Assembly: GCF_024580955.1 (NCBI RefSeq)
Contig: NZ_JANIKD010000011.1
Span: forward strand, 1-64,000
Length of the DNA stretch: 64,000 nt
DNA from: Corynebacterium sp. 122RC1
Lineage (GTDB): Bacteria > Actinomycetota > Actinomycetes > Mycobacteriales > Mycobacteriaceae
Reading direction: 5' to 3'
Positions 56,766-64,000 of this stretch are shown one piece after another. Position numbers and translations under genes: made by a program. Each line of letters begins with the position of its first letter. Within the stretch, counting starts at the first letter, position 1. The notes below the pieces were generated by a model. The model searched no databases, was not told the DNA's origin, and was given only the letters and a program-made list of their open reading frames with translations.

Positions 56766-56990
56766 ATGACGCCGAAAATCATTGACTCAGAAACTGGGCG
56801 TGAACTCTGGACGGCCGTCGATTGTGCAGCATTCTCTGGCACCGCTCGCGGCACGTTCACCAGTTACGCCGGCCGCGGACGAGCTCCCTCCCCCGTTGGA
56901 AAGTTCCACGGCTTAACGTTGTGGGACTCCGAGGAGGTAAAGCAGTGGGTGGATGCGCGCAGCAATAAGCAGTTCCAACCACAGTCCTAA
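56766..56990 (+). CDS. Small helix-turn-helix (AlpA/excisionase-like) protein
   Basis: A 74-residue protein: TGRELWTAVDCAAFSGTARGTFTSYAGRGRAPSPVGKFHGLTLWDSEEVKQWVDAR. A winged-helix MerR/AlpA-type layout is recognised by the helix-turn-helix, the R-APxPVG wing and the WDSEEVxxW end. It probably binds DNA as a small regulator. It lies 240 bases from tRNA-Gly, but no integrase is near. Start chosen from the leaderless promoter. Confidence 0.75.
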   Translation: MTPKIIDSETGRELWTAVDCAAFSGTARGTFTSYAGRGRAPSPVGKFHGLTLWDSEEVKQWVDARSNKQFQPQS

Positions 56991-57162
56991 AGACACAAGC
57001 GCTCAAACATCAAGCCCTTTATAGGCAGTGGCTAAGAGTTGTTCAGCTCAACTCTTGGCCACTGCACTTTTTCGATGGAACTAATTCTTTCGCCGGCCCG
57101 TTAGGCACTGTGATGGCACAATTTGCCACCCTCCCCAATATCAAGATGAAGGATGAAGCGCC

Positions 57163-57993
57163 ATGGAAGGCTTGCTACTGATCGCCCTCGTAGTTGGCGG
57201 TCTGGTGTTCTTGGTGTCCCGCGCAGGCGGCAATTCCAAGAAACAAGAAACCGCACAACTCGAAGACGCAATCGCAGACGCCCGCCGCTGGATCGACCGC
57301 CTAGGCTCCCAGGTATTGAGCCTGGCTGGTAGTGACGCCGCCTCCACCCAAGCCATCGCCGACGCCTCCGAGCGCTACAACGCAGCGTCCTCGCAAATCT
57401 CCACCGCCCAGACCGTGCGCCAGGCTCAGCTTGCCCGCGAATCGGCACTCGAAGGCCTGCACTACATCAATGCAGCCCGGGAAATCATGGGCATGCCAAT
57501 CGGCCCCGAAATCCCACCTCTTGAGGGCCAGCGCCAAGCCGGCAAAGTGACCGAATCCCGCACCATTGATGTGGAAGGGCGCCAAGTCTCCGCGTCCCCG
57601 CACGCCACCTCACAGACCCCGAACTACTACCCAGGCGGCATGGTGGCGGGGCGCCCCGTCCCTGCAGGCTGGTACTCCGAACCCTGGTGGCAGCAGGCAC
57701 TGCGTACCGGCATGTGGACCGCGGGTTCCGTGTTCCTGTTCTCTGCCCTGTTCAGTGGCATGAGCGGCGTTGGCTACTCCGCGGCGGCCTTCGAACAAGG
57801 CTACGGGGATGGCTACCAAGACGGCCTGGAGGCAGCGGGCACCGACGCCGCAGATTCAGGCGACATGGGAGACATGGGAGACATGGGTGCGGTTGACGCC
57901 GATGCCGGTGGCGAAGGCGGCTTTGACTTCGGCGACTTTGGCGGCGACGGCGGCGGCTTTGACTTCGGCGACTTTGGTGGCTTTGACTTCTAA
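57163..57993 (+). CDS. Membrane-anchored protein with Gly/Asp/Phe-rich tail
   Basis: 276 residues. One N-terminal TM segment (LLLIALVVGGLVFLV), a helical, coiled-coil-like region to about 115, a linker ending in PAGWYSEPWWQQALRTGMWTAGSVFLFSALFSG (a second membrane segment), and a C-terminal low-complexity tail with repeated GDMGDMG and FDFGDFGG units. Actinobacterial proteins of this build exist but their function is not known. RBS AAGGATG lies ahead of the ATG. Confidence 0.75.
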   Translation: MEGLLLIALVVGGLVFLVSRAGGNSKKQETAQLEDAIADARRWIDRLGSQVLSLAGSDAASTQAIADASERYNAASSQISTAQTVRQAQLARESALEGLHYINAAREIMGMPIGPEIPPLEGQRQAGKVTESRTIDVEGRQVSASPHATSQTPNYYPGGMVAGRPVPAGWYSEPWWQQALRTGMWTAGSVFLFSALFSGMSGVGYSAAAFEQGYGDGYQDGLEAAGTDAADSGDMGDMGDMGAVDADAGGEGGFDFGDFGGDGGGFDFGDFGGFDF

Positions 57994-58020
57994 CCCTTAT
58001 TCAGCCCGCACCTGAACAGA

Positions 58021-58080
58021 AAAACCGCTCCCCACTTCCGGCAACTGATTACTCAGTTTCGATTGTGGGGAGCGGCTCTC
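58021..58080. terminator. Bidirectional terminator between the Gly-rich protein gene and rpiB
   Basis: Stem CCGCTCCCCAC (58025-58035) with GTGGGGAGCGG (58065-58075) between convergent genes. On the minus strand it is followed by TTTTTCTGTT (serving rpiB). On the plus strand the tail CTCTCG is weaker. Confidence 0.82.
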
Positions 58081-58111
58081 GTAGTACCGCAACAAATTCG
58101 CTACCAGGGGC

Positions 58112-58585
58112 CTATTCAGCAGGGAGTTCAGGGGCGATGCCGGTGCGCTCGTATTCACTGAGGATGTCAATACGGCGCTGGTGGCGCTCTGCCTTGCTCC
58201 ACTCTTGGCCCAGGAAGGCGTCCACGATCTTCAGCGCTTCCTCTTGAGTGTGCATGCGGCCGCCGATACCGATGAGCTGCGCATTGTTGTGCTCGCGCGC
58301 CAGGCGGGCAGTTTCCTCAGACCACGCCAAGGCGCAGCGCGCGCCCTTGACCTTGTTCGCGGCGATCTGCTCGCCGTTGCCGGAACCGCCGAGGACAATA
58401 CCCAAGGAGCCTGGGTCGTTTACCACACGGCTTGCGGCTTCAATGCAGAAGGCAGGGTAGTCATCTTCGGCATCATAAGTGTGGGCACCGCAGTCAATAA
58501 CCTCGTGGCCCTGAGCTTTGAGGTGTTCAGCAATTGCATTTTTTGTTTCGAACCCAGCATGGTCCGCACCTAGGTAAACACGCAT
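58112..58585 (-). CDS. rpiB: Ribose-5-phosphate isomerase B
   Basis: Interconverts ribose-5-phosphate and ribulose-5-phosphate, 157 residues. GADHAGFETKNAIAEHL opens the protein. LGGSGNGEQIAANKVKGARCAL holds the active-site loop with the Glu used in actinobacterial RpiB. The ATG at 58583-58585 is used. In Mycobacterium rpiB (Rv2465c) precedes the Rv2466c nitroreductase and pepN, as here. Confidence 0.95.
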   Translation of the reverse strand: MRVYLGADHAGFETKNAIAEHLKAQGHEVIDCGAHTYDAEDDYPAFCIEAASRVVNDPGSLGIVLGGSGNGEQIAANKVKGARCALAWSEETARLAREHNNAQLIGIGGRMHTQEEALKIVDAFLGQEWSKAERHQRRIDILSEYERTGIAPELPAE

Positions 58586-58702
58586 ACCCCACACCTTAGC
58601 GGATGCCGGTTAGGGGATGCGGGGTGAGCTGAATCCCCTAGGCACCCCCACAGGGCACACACGAGTACAGATCCAAGCACGAACCCTAAGCCCGCTCCCT
58701 CA

Positions 58703-59326
58703 CTAGGCGTCGAACTGCGGTGATTCCGTGCGGGTGCGCTTGAGCTCAAAGAAGTAGGGGTTTTGTGCAAGGCGCACGGAGGCGTCAAAAAGTTCGCCGG
58801 CGTCCTCGCCGCGTGGGATGCGGGTGATTACGGGGCCAAAGAAGGCGGTGTCTCCGAATTGCACCACGGGTGTGCCTACCTCGTCCCCCACTGCGTCGAT
58901 TGCTCCCTGGTGGAACGTGCGCAGTGCCTTTTCCCAAGCATCTGGATCCCCACCAGCTTCGATGCCGAGTTCGGCCTTGGTAGCGTCGATAAGCGCTGGG
59001 AAATCCTTGTTTCCCTCGTTGTGGATCTTGGTGCCGAGGGCAGTGTAGAAGTCGCCGAGCTTTTCGGGAGCCTCGGTGGCGATTTGCGCCATGACCAGCG
59101 CTGGGAGGCGGGCGGCTTTCATTTTCTCTTTGTAGTCGGTGGGGAGTTCTTCGCGACCTTCGTTGAGCACCCACAGGCTCATGGGCACCCAGGTGACCTT
59201 GATGTTTCGTACCTTTTCCACCTCTTTGATCCAGCGGGAAGTGACCCAGGCGAAGGGGCAGGTGACATCAAAGTAGAAGCGCACTTCCTGCGCGGAATTG
59301 GAGGAATCAGTTGTGTGAGTAGTCAT
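58703..59326 (-). CDS. DsbA-like mycothiol-dependent nitroreductase homologue (Rv2466c type)
   Basis: Cytosolic thioredoxin-fold protein of the DsbA/FrnE group, 207 residues. RFYFDVTCPFAWVTSRW opens the fold and FGDTAFFGPVITRIP carries the cis-proline. Rv2466c uses a CPWC active site with mycothiol; here the motif is CPFA, so the second Cys is absent and a monothiol mechanism is likely. Position between rpiB and pepN confirms orthology by synteny. The ATG at 59324-59326 follows GGTGGGA. Confidence 0.87.
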   Translation of the reverse strand: MTTHTTDSSNSAQEVRFYFDVTCPFAWVTSRWIKEVEKVRNIKVTWVPMSLWVLNEGREELPTDYKEKMKAARLPALVMAQIATEAPEKLGDFYTALGTKIHNEGNKDFPALIDATKAELGIEAGGDPDAWEKALRTFHQGAIDAVGDEVGTPVVQFGDTAFFGPVITRIPRGEDAGELFDASVRLAQNPYFFELKRTRTESPQFDA

Positions 59327-59449
59327 GGGTCCCACCATAGGTGCTTTTGCACGGCCGTGCCGGAGGACGTGTGAGCGTGTTCACCCTCGGGTGTATCGTT
59401 GTGGTATTCGTACCCCCAACTACCCACCAAAACATGAAACGGATGTGAG

Positions 59450-62050
59450 ATGAGTTCCATTAACTTGACCCAGCTCGAAGCCGAGGCACGCGCCAGCCTG
59501 CTCAAGGTGCATCATTATGCCATTGAGCTTGATCTCACGCGCGGGGAATCGGAGTTCGGCTCCACCACTACCATCACGTTTGACGGGTTGGGTCAGGGGG
59601 AAACCTTCATTGACCTGCGGGCACACTCAATTAGCGTAGCGACGCTCGACGGCGTCCCTTTGGAGCTGGGGCAGGCTGCGGAGCTGGAGAAGAGCGGGAT
59701 CCCCCTGACCATCACTGAGGGTCACCACGAGCTGCGTATTGAGGCGCTCTGCTCCTACTCCCGCACCGGCCAGGGCCTGCACCGGTTTGTGGACCCCGCT
59801 GACGGCGAGGTGTACCTCTACAGCCAGTTTGAAACCGCGGACGCCAAGCGCGTATTCGCGTGCTTTGACCAGCCAGATCTGAAAGCCACCTACTCCTTTG
59901 CTATCACCGCACCACAGCAATGGAAGGTGATCACTAACGCAACCATGGAGGTCACGGACACCACCGGTGCAGATGGGAAGGCGGCCAGCTTGCATACGGG
60001 GGCCGTCGATACGCCCCTTTCCACCTACCTTGTGGCCTTCTGCGCGGGTAATTACTTTGAGGTCACCGATACGTACCGCGGCTCCCTCACCCACCATGCG
60101 GAAACCCCGGCTGACCAACCGCATGAGGTGGAGATCCCCATGGCGATCTACTGCCGGCAGTCCCTGGCCAAGCACCTGGATGCAGACACCCTGTTTACCC
60201 AAACCAAGCAGGGCTTTGACTTCTACCACGCCAACTTTGGCTACGCCTACCCCTTTGGCAAATACGACCAGTTGTTTGTGCCCGAGTTCAACATGGGTGC
60301 CATGGAAAACGCTGGTGCGGTGACATTCCGCGACGAGTACGTGTTTTCCTCCAAGGTTACCCGCTACCGCTACGAGCGCAGGTGTGACACCATCCTGCAC
60401 GAGATGGCTCACATGTGGTTCGGCGACCTGGTGACCATGCAGTGGTGGGGCGACCTCTGGCTCAACGAGTCCTTTGCCACCTGGGCCGCCGCTATTTCCC
60501 AGGCCGAGGCAACGGAGTTTGACACGGCTTGGGTGACGTTTGCTTCCGTGGAGAAGTCATGGGCGTACCAGCAAGATCAGCTTCCCTCTACCCACCCAAT
60601 CACGGCGGATGCCACAGATATTGAAACGGTAGAGCAGAACTTTGACGGCATCACCTACGCCAAGGGCGCATCCGTGCTCAAGCAACTCCAGGCCTACGTG
60701 GGCCGCGAAGCTTTCTTTGCCGGGGTACGCAAGCACTTTGCCACCCACGCGTTTGGCAATGCCACCTTTGATGACCTCCTGGCGGCGCTCGCGGAGGCTT
60801 CCGGGCGCGACCTCTCCGGCTGGGCACAGCAGTGGCTCAAGACCACAGGTGTAAACACACTGGCCACCAAGGTGGACAAGGATGGCCGACGCATCACGCG
60901 CCTTGCCATCGAGCAGCGCGGTGCCCAGCCCGGCGCGGGTGAATTGCGCGACCACCGCGTGGCAGTGGGCCTGTACTCCCTAGCACCAGACGTCGTGGTG
61001 CGCCGCACCAACCGGGTGGAGCTGGACGTCACCGGCTCTCTCACAGAGATCCCGGAGTTTGCGGGCCAAGAGGCTGATCTGATTTTGGTCAACGATGAAG
61101 ACCTCACCTATGCCCTGCTCGAGCTGGACCCCGCTTCTTTGGAGTTCGCGCTGGCCAACATTGACCGCATTGAGGACCCGATGGCACGTTCCCTGTGCTG
61201 GTCCGCTGCCTGGGAGATGACTCGCGCCGGCACCATGCGCGCCCGGGACTTCATCGCGCTGGTCGCCCGCGGCGCCAAGCATGAAACGGAGATTGCCGTG
61301 CTGGAGCGCGTGCTGCTCCAGGCCACCTCTGCGAACAGCCGTTTTGTGGACCCGAGCTGGGAGGGCCACAACGTTGCGCTGGCGGAGCTGCTGCTCGCAG
61401 GTGCGAAGGAAACCACCGGCGACATCCAACTGGCCTTCGTCCAGGCCCTTTCGCGCACCCCGCTGGCTGAAAGCCCCGAGGCTCTGGAACTGTTCGCGCA
61501 GATCGCAGCCGGTGAATCCCCATTGCCAGGCCTCGAAGTAGACGAGGACCTGCGCTGGGCCGCACTTACCGCACGCATCGCGGCGGGCAAGCAGGAGGAT
61601 GCAAAGGAGTGTATCGACGCCCTCAGCGCCGAATACCGCACCGCGGCCAGTGGTCTTGCGGCGTTGCGTGCTGAGGCTGCGCTGCCAACCCAGGAAACCA
61701 AAGACGCGGTGTTTGCGGAGATCACCGCGCTGGACAACACCTTGTCCAACCTGCAACTGCGCCACAAACTGGAGGGCCTGCGCGCACCTGGTGCTGGCCC
61801 GCTGTTGCAGGCGCACAACTCCGCGGCCTTTGAGTTGGCGCTGCCCCTGTGGGAAAACCTGAGCAGCGAAGTTGCCCTAGTGACCTTGGGCGGCATCTAC
61901 CCGAGCTGGGACATTTCCCAAGAAGGTGTGGAGCGTGCCGCGGCCTTCCTAGAGCAGGACAACCTGCCGGGCGGCTTGCGCCGCGTGATCCTAGAAGGCA
62001 AAGCCGAGCAGGAGCGTGCGCTGCGCAACCGCGCGTTTGACCGCTCCTAA
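59450..62050 (+). CDS. pepN: Aminopeptidase N (M1 family)
   Basis: Zinc metallopeptidase removing N-terminal residues from peptides; 866 residues. GAMENAGAVTFRDEY is the exopeptidase motif and HEMAHMWFGDLVTMQWWGDLWLNE supplies the zinc ligands (HExxH-x18-E). The C-terminal ERAP1-like helical domain completes the typical length. Divergent from the nitroreductase homologue; the stop is 15 bases from the metB stop. Confidence 0.97.
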   Translation: MSSINLTQLEAEARASLLKVHHYAIELDLTRGESEFGSTTTITFDGLGQGETFIDLRAHSISVATLDGVPLELGQAAELEKSGIPLTITEGHHELRIEALCSYSRTGQGLHRFVDPADGEVYLYSQFETADAKRVFACFDQPDLKATYSFAITAPQQWKVITNATMEVTDTTGADGKAASLHTGAVDTPLSTYLVAFCAGNYFEVTDTYRGSLTHHAETPADQPHEVEIPMAIYCRQSLAKHLDADTLFTQTKQGFDFYHANFGYAYPFGKYDQLFVPEFNMGAMENAGAVTFRDEYVFSSKVTRYRYERRCDTILHEMAHMWFGDLVTMQWWGDLWLNESFATWAAAISQAEATEFDTAWVTFASVEKSWAYQQDQLPSTHPITADATDIETVEQNFDGITYAKGASVLKQLQAYVGREAFFAGVRKHFATHAFGNATFDDLLAALAEASGRDLSGWAQQWLKTTGVNTLATKVDKDGRRITRLAIEQRGAQPGAGELRDHRVAVGLYSLAPDVVVRRTNRVELDVTGSLTEIPEFAGQEADLILVNDEDLTYALLELDPASLEFALANIDRIEDPMARSLCWSAAWEMTRAGTMRARDFIALVARGAKHETEIAVLERVLLQATSANSRFVDPSWEGHNVALAELLLAGAKETTGDIQLAFVQALSRTPLAESPEALELFAQIAAGESPLPGLEVDEDLRWAALTARIAAGKQEDAKECIDALSAEYRTAASGLAALRAEAALPTQETKDAVFAEITALDNTLSNLQLRHKLEGLRAPGAGPLLQAHNSAAFELALPLWENLSSEVALVTLGGIYPSWDISQEGVERAAAFLEQDNLPGGLRRVILEGKAEQERALRNRAFDRS

Positions 62051-62065
62051 ATGGCTAGTTGATGG

Positions 62066-63220
62066 CTAGTTGATGGCGGCGAGGGCTGCATCGACGTCTG
62101 CGATCAAGTCCTCAATGTCTTCAATACCCACGGAGATACGCACGAGGTCGCGTGGCACCTCAAGCACGGAGTCGGTCACTGATTGGTGGGTCATGGAGGC
62201 CGGGTGCTCCACCAAGGACTCCACCCCGCCGAGCGACTCCGCCAGCGCAATCACCTTGGTGTTCAGGCAGAACGCGCGGGCAGCTTCCTCTGAGTGGAAG
62301 CGAACGGAGATCATGGCGCCGAAGCGGCGCATCTGGCGGGCGGCAACCTCGTGGCCTGGGTGGGTTTCCAGGCCTGGGTAGAGCACGGTGGCAACCTTCT
62401 CGCTGGCGTTGAGGTGCTTGGCAATGGCCTCAGCGTTATCGCAGTGGCGGTCCATGCGCACCGCGAGGGTCTTCAGGCCACGCGCGGTGAGGTAAGCATC
62501 AAACACGGATGGGATGGCACCAGTGCCGCCCTGGTAGAACAGCAGGTCCTCGTCCAGCTTGGCGTCATTGGTGACCACGAGACCACCCACAACGTCAGAA
62601 TGCCCACCGATGTACTTCGTGGTGGAGTGCAGCACCGCCGCGGCACCCAGCTTGAGGGGGTTTTGCAGGTATGGGGAGGCAAAGGTGTTGTCCACAACCA
62701 GCGGCGCGCGGCCGGCAACGGCGTCTGCCACGGCCTGGATGTCTGTGATGGAAAGGCCGGGGTTGGAGGGGGTTTCCAACCACACCAGCGCGGTGTTTTC
62801 CTGCACCGCCTGGCCCACGGCCTGAGCATCGGTGGTGTCCACCACGGTGTATTCCACGCCCCACTGAGTAAACACCTGGTCAATGAGGCGGAACGTGCCG
62901 CCGTAGGCGTCGTGGCCGAACACCAAGTGGCTGCCGGGGCGCAGGAAGATGCGCAGGAGCACGTCGGTTGCTGCCATGCCGGAGGAGAACGCGCGGCCAA
63001 ACTCTGCTCCCTCGAGCGCCGCCACGGTCTTTTCTAGAGCGGTGATGGTGGGGTTGCCACAGCGGGTGTATTCATAGCCGCCACGCAGCTCATTCAACCC
63101 ATTTTGCGCGAACGTAGTAGAGGCATAAATTGGGGTGTTGATGGAACCATAGAGGGAATCTGGCTCGTAGCCTGCGTGAATGCTGGCGGTGGAGAATCCT
63201 TGATCTTTTGCAGCGCTCAT
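62066..63220 (-). CDS. metB: Cystathionine gamma-synthase
   Basis: PLP enzyme of the trans-sulfuration branch of methionine synthesis, joining cysteine with an activated homoserine; 384 residues. The PLP lysine lies in LHSTTKYIGGHSD, and YASTTFAQNGLNELRGGYEYTRCGNPT is diagnostic of the Cys/Met family. The ATG at 63220 follows AAAGGAG with a long spacer. The stop codon sits in a duplicated 11-base unit (62051-62072). Closely related lyases exist, so MetB rather than another member is likely but not proven. Confidence 0.9.
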   Translation of the reverse strand: MSAAKDQGFSTASIHAGYEPDSLYGSINTPIYASTTFAQNGLNELRGGYEYTRCGNPTITALEKTVAALEGAEFGRAFSSGMAATDVLLRIFLRPGSHLVFGHDAYGGTFRLIDQVFTQWGVEYTVVDTTDAQAVGQAVQENTALVWLETPSNPGLSITDIQAVADAVAGRAPLVVDNTFASPYLQNPLKLGAAAVLHSTTKYIGGHSDVVGGLVVTNDAKLDEDLLFYQGGTGAIPSVFDAYLTARGLKTLAVRMDRHCDNAEAIAKHLNASEKVATVLYPGLETHPGHEVAARQMRRFGAMISVRFHSEEAARAFCLNTKVIALAESLGGVESLVEHPASMTHQSVTDSVLEVPRDLVRISVGIEDIEDLIADVDAALAAIN

Positions 63221-63289
63221 AGTGGTAGCCGGCTCCTTTGCACGTAGGCGGTTTGAGGGCCCGTGGTCCGCGGGCACAATTAGCACACA

Positions 63290-63335
63290 TAGTAGACCAA
63301 GCTGTTCACTTGGACTAGGCACTATAGCGGGTATT
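63290..63335 (-). promoter_or_regulatory. Putative metB promoter and inverted-repeat operator
   Basis: The minus strand has TATAGT (63326-63331) as a possible -10. It is followed by the imperfect inverted repeat TAGTCCAAG-N7-CTTGGTCTA (about 63292-63316), which would overlap the transcription start. The arms recall the TAGAC...GTCTA form of McbR sites but the spacing differs, so the factor is uncertain. Confidence 0.35.
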
Positions 63336-63518
63336 GAATAAAATTGCTCATGCGGCCGGCGGCGACACCACTGCACACCTCCCCCAGCCTTCCCAGCCAC
63401 CCCATCCGCGCGCGTTAGGCTGTGAAACAGCTCAAGGTTGCCCGCGGACCGTGCCGTGGGCATGGGTAATGGTCAGGCAATGGGCATGGGCAATGCAAAC
63501 CAACGCTAAGGAGTGTGT

Positions 63519-64000
63519 ATGGCCTGGGTACTCATCGGAGTGGTTGCGGGGTTCCTTATCCCCTGGCAAACGGTGGCCAACAACCGCCTGCGTATGTCCA
63601 CGGGCACCCCGTTTTCCGCCTCCATGATTTCCTTCGCAGTGGGCACCCTCGGGCTCCTGCTGGCAACGTTGGCCGCAGGGTCCCTGGGCGCACTGAGCAG
63701 CGCAGTGCAATTGCCAGCATGGATGTGGCTCGGCGGCGCCTTAGGTGTAGTGGCACTGACGGGCAACATCTTGCTGTTTCCCCGGCTCGGAGCAGTGGAA
63801 ACGGTTGTGCTGCCTACGGCTGGCCAAATCCTCATGGGCCTGTTCATCGACCAGTTCGGGTGGTTCCAAGCGCCGGAAAGCCACCTCACTCCCCTGCGCG
63901 CGTTGGGCGCTGCGGTGGTGATGGCTGGGGTGCTGGTGACCGTCGGCAAGCCCCCTGCCCCTTCCGCGTCCACCTCTGCTGGTGGAGAGGCGCTGTGGAA
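63519..64000 (+). CDS. DMT-superfamily transporter, DUF606 (YdcZ) type, 3' truncated by window
   Basis: The first 160 residues are visible: MAWVLIGVVAGFLIPWQTVANNRLRM, then GTPFSASMISFAVGTLGLLLATLAAG and further hydrophobic helices, the pattern of DUF606 small multidrug-like transporters. RBS AAGGAG lies directly upstream. The protein appears to continue past 64000, so C-terminal features cannot be checked. Confidence 0.8.
   Translation, partial: MAWVLIGVVAGFLIPWQTVANNRLRMSTGTPFSASMISFAVGTLGLLLATLAAGSLGALSSAVQLPAWMWLGGALGVVALTGNILLFPRLGAVETVVLPTAGQILMGLFIDQFGWFQAPESHLTPLRALGAAVVMAGVLVTVGKPPAPSASTSAGGEALW

Overview
The window is a 64 kb stretch of chromosome from a Corynebacterium-like actinobacterium. 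The evidence is gene order that matches Corynebacterium and Mycobacterium: lepA / PemK-like; rpsT-holA-comEC-comEA-degV-gpgP-rsfS-nadD-proA-proB-obg-rpmA-rplU-rne-ndk; valS-folC-DUF4233; mdh-TetR; clpX; clpP2-clpP1-tig; and rpiB / Rv2466c-like / pepN. Other support is frequent GTG and TTG starts, a mycothiol-dependent nitroreductase homologue, a probable ClgR operator and apparently leaderless promoters. Identity below genus level cannot be judged from the sequence alone.

Layout. 0-8.7 kb is mostly transport: a BCCT osmolyte carrier, a five-domain oligopeptide-type ABC importer (lipoprotein, two permeases, one protein carrying both ATPases) and a BASS-family carrier. 8.8-14.2 kb holds a proline iminopeptidase, a solitary AAA ATPase flanked by direct repeats, a YggS-type PLP protein, an AEC carrier and a DUF2786 protein. 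14.2-33.5 kb is core housekeeping: LepA, S20, DNA polymerase III delta, DNA uptake, ribosome silencing, NAD and proline synthesis, Obg, L27 and L21. It is interrupted at 19.6-23.2 kb by an accessory metal-handling island. 33.7-46.8 kb carries RNase E/G, Ndk, a pirin and MFS pair, FolC, ValS and Mdh. 47.5-56.5 kb carries a TetR regulator, the ClpX and ClpP1P2 protease genes, a fused PabA-PabB-PabC protein, trigger factor, tRNA-Pro and tRNA-Gly. 56.7-64 kb carries a small HTH protein, a glycine-rich membrane protein, RpiB, the nitroreductase homologue, PepN, MetB and the start of a DUF606 transporter.

The most interesting region is the island between holA and comEC. It encodes a Crp/Fnr-type regulator with N-terminal cysteines, a free CxxC heavy-metal-associated protein, and a P1B-type ATPase without its own metal-binding domain whose membrane motif is Cys-Pro-Gly instead of Cys-Pro-Cys. 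Near-identical FNR-like boxes (TTGATCCAGGTCAA) lie about 40 bases upstream of the predicted transcription starts of both effector genes, so a self-contained regulon can be read from the DNA. The island is bracketed by two diverged copies of the comEC-holA junction: a 23-base perfect repeat plus a relic of the last ~27 codons of a different comEC. This records how the island entered.

Other points of note are the PabABC triple fusion, a 30-residue repeat in the N-terminal extension of RNase E/G, six 10-bp repeats upstream of mdh, a 28-bp inverted repeat downstream of clpP2, a family of GGGCTTGGG-type intergenic repeats, and a consistent leaderless-gene signature. No transposase, integrase, CRISPR array or rRNA operon was seen.
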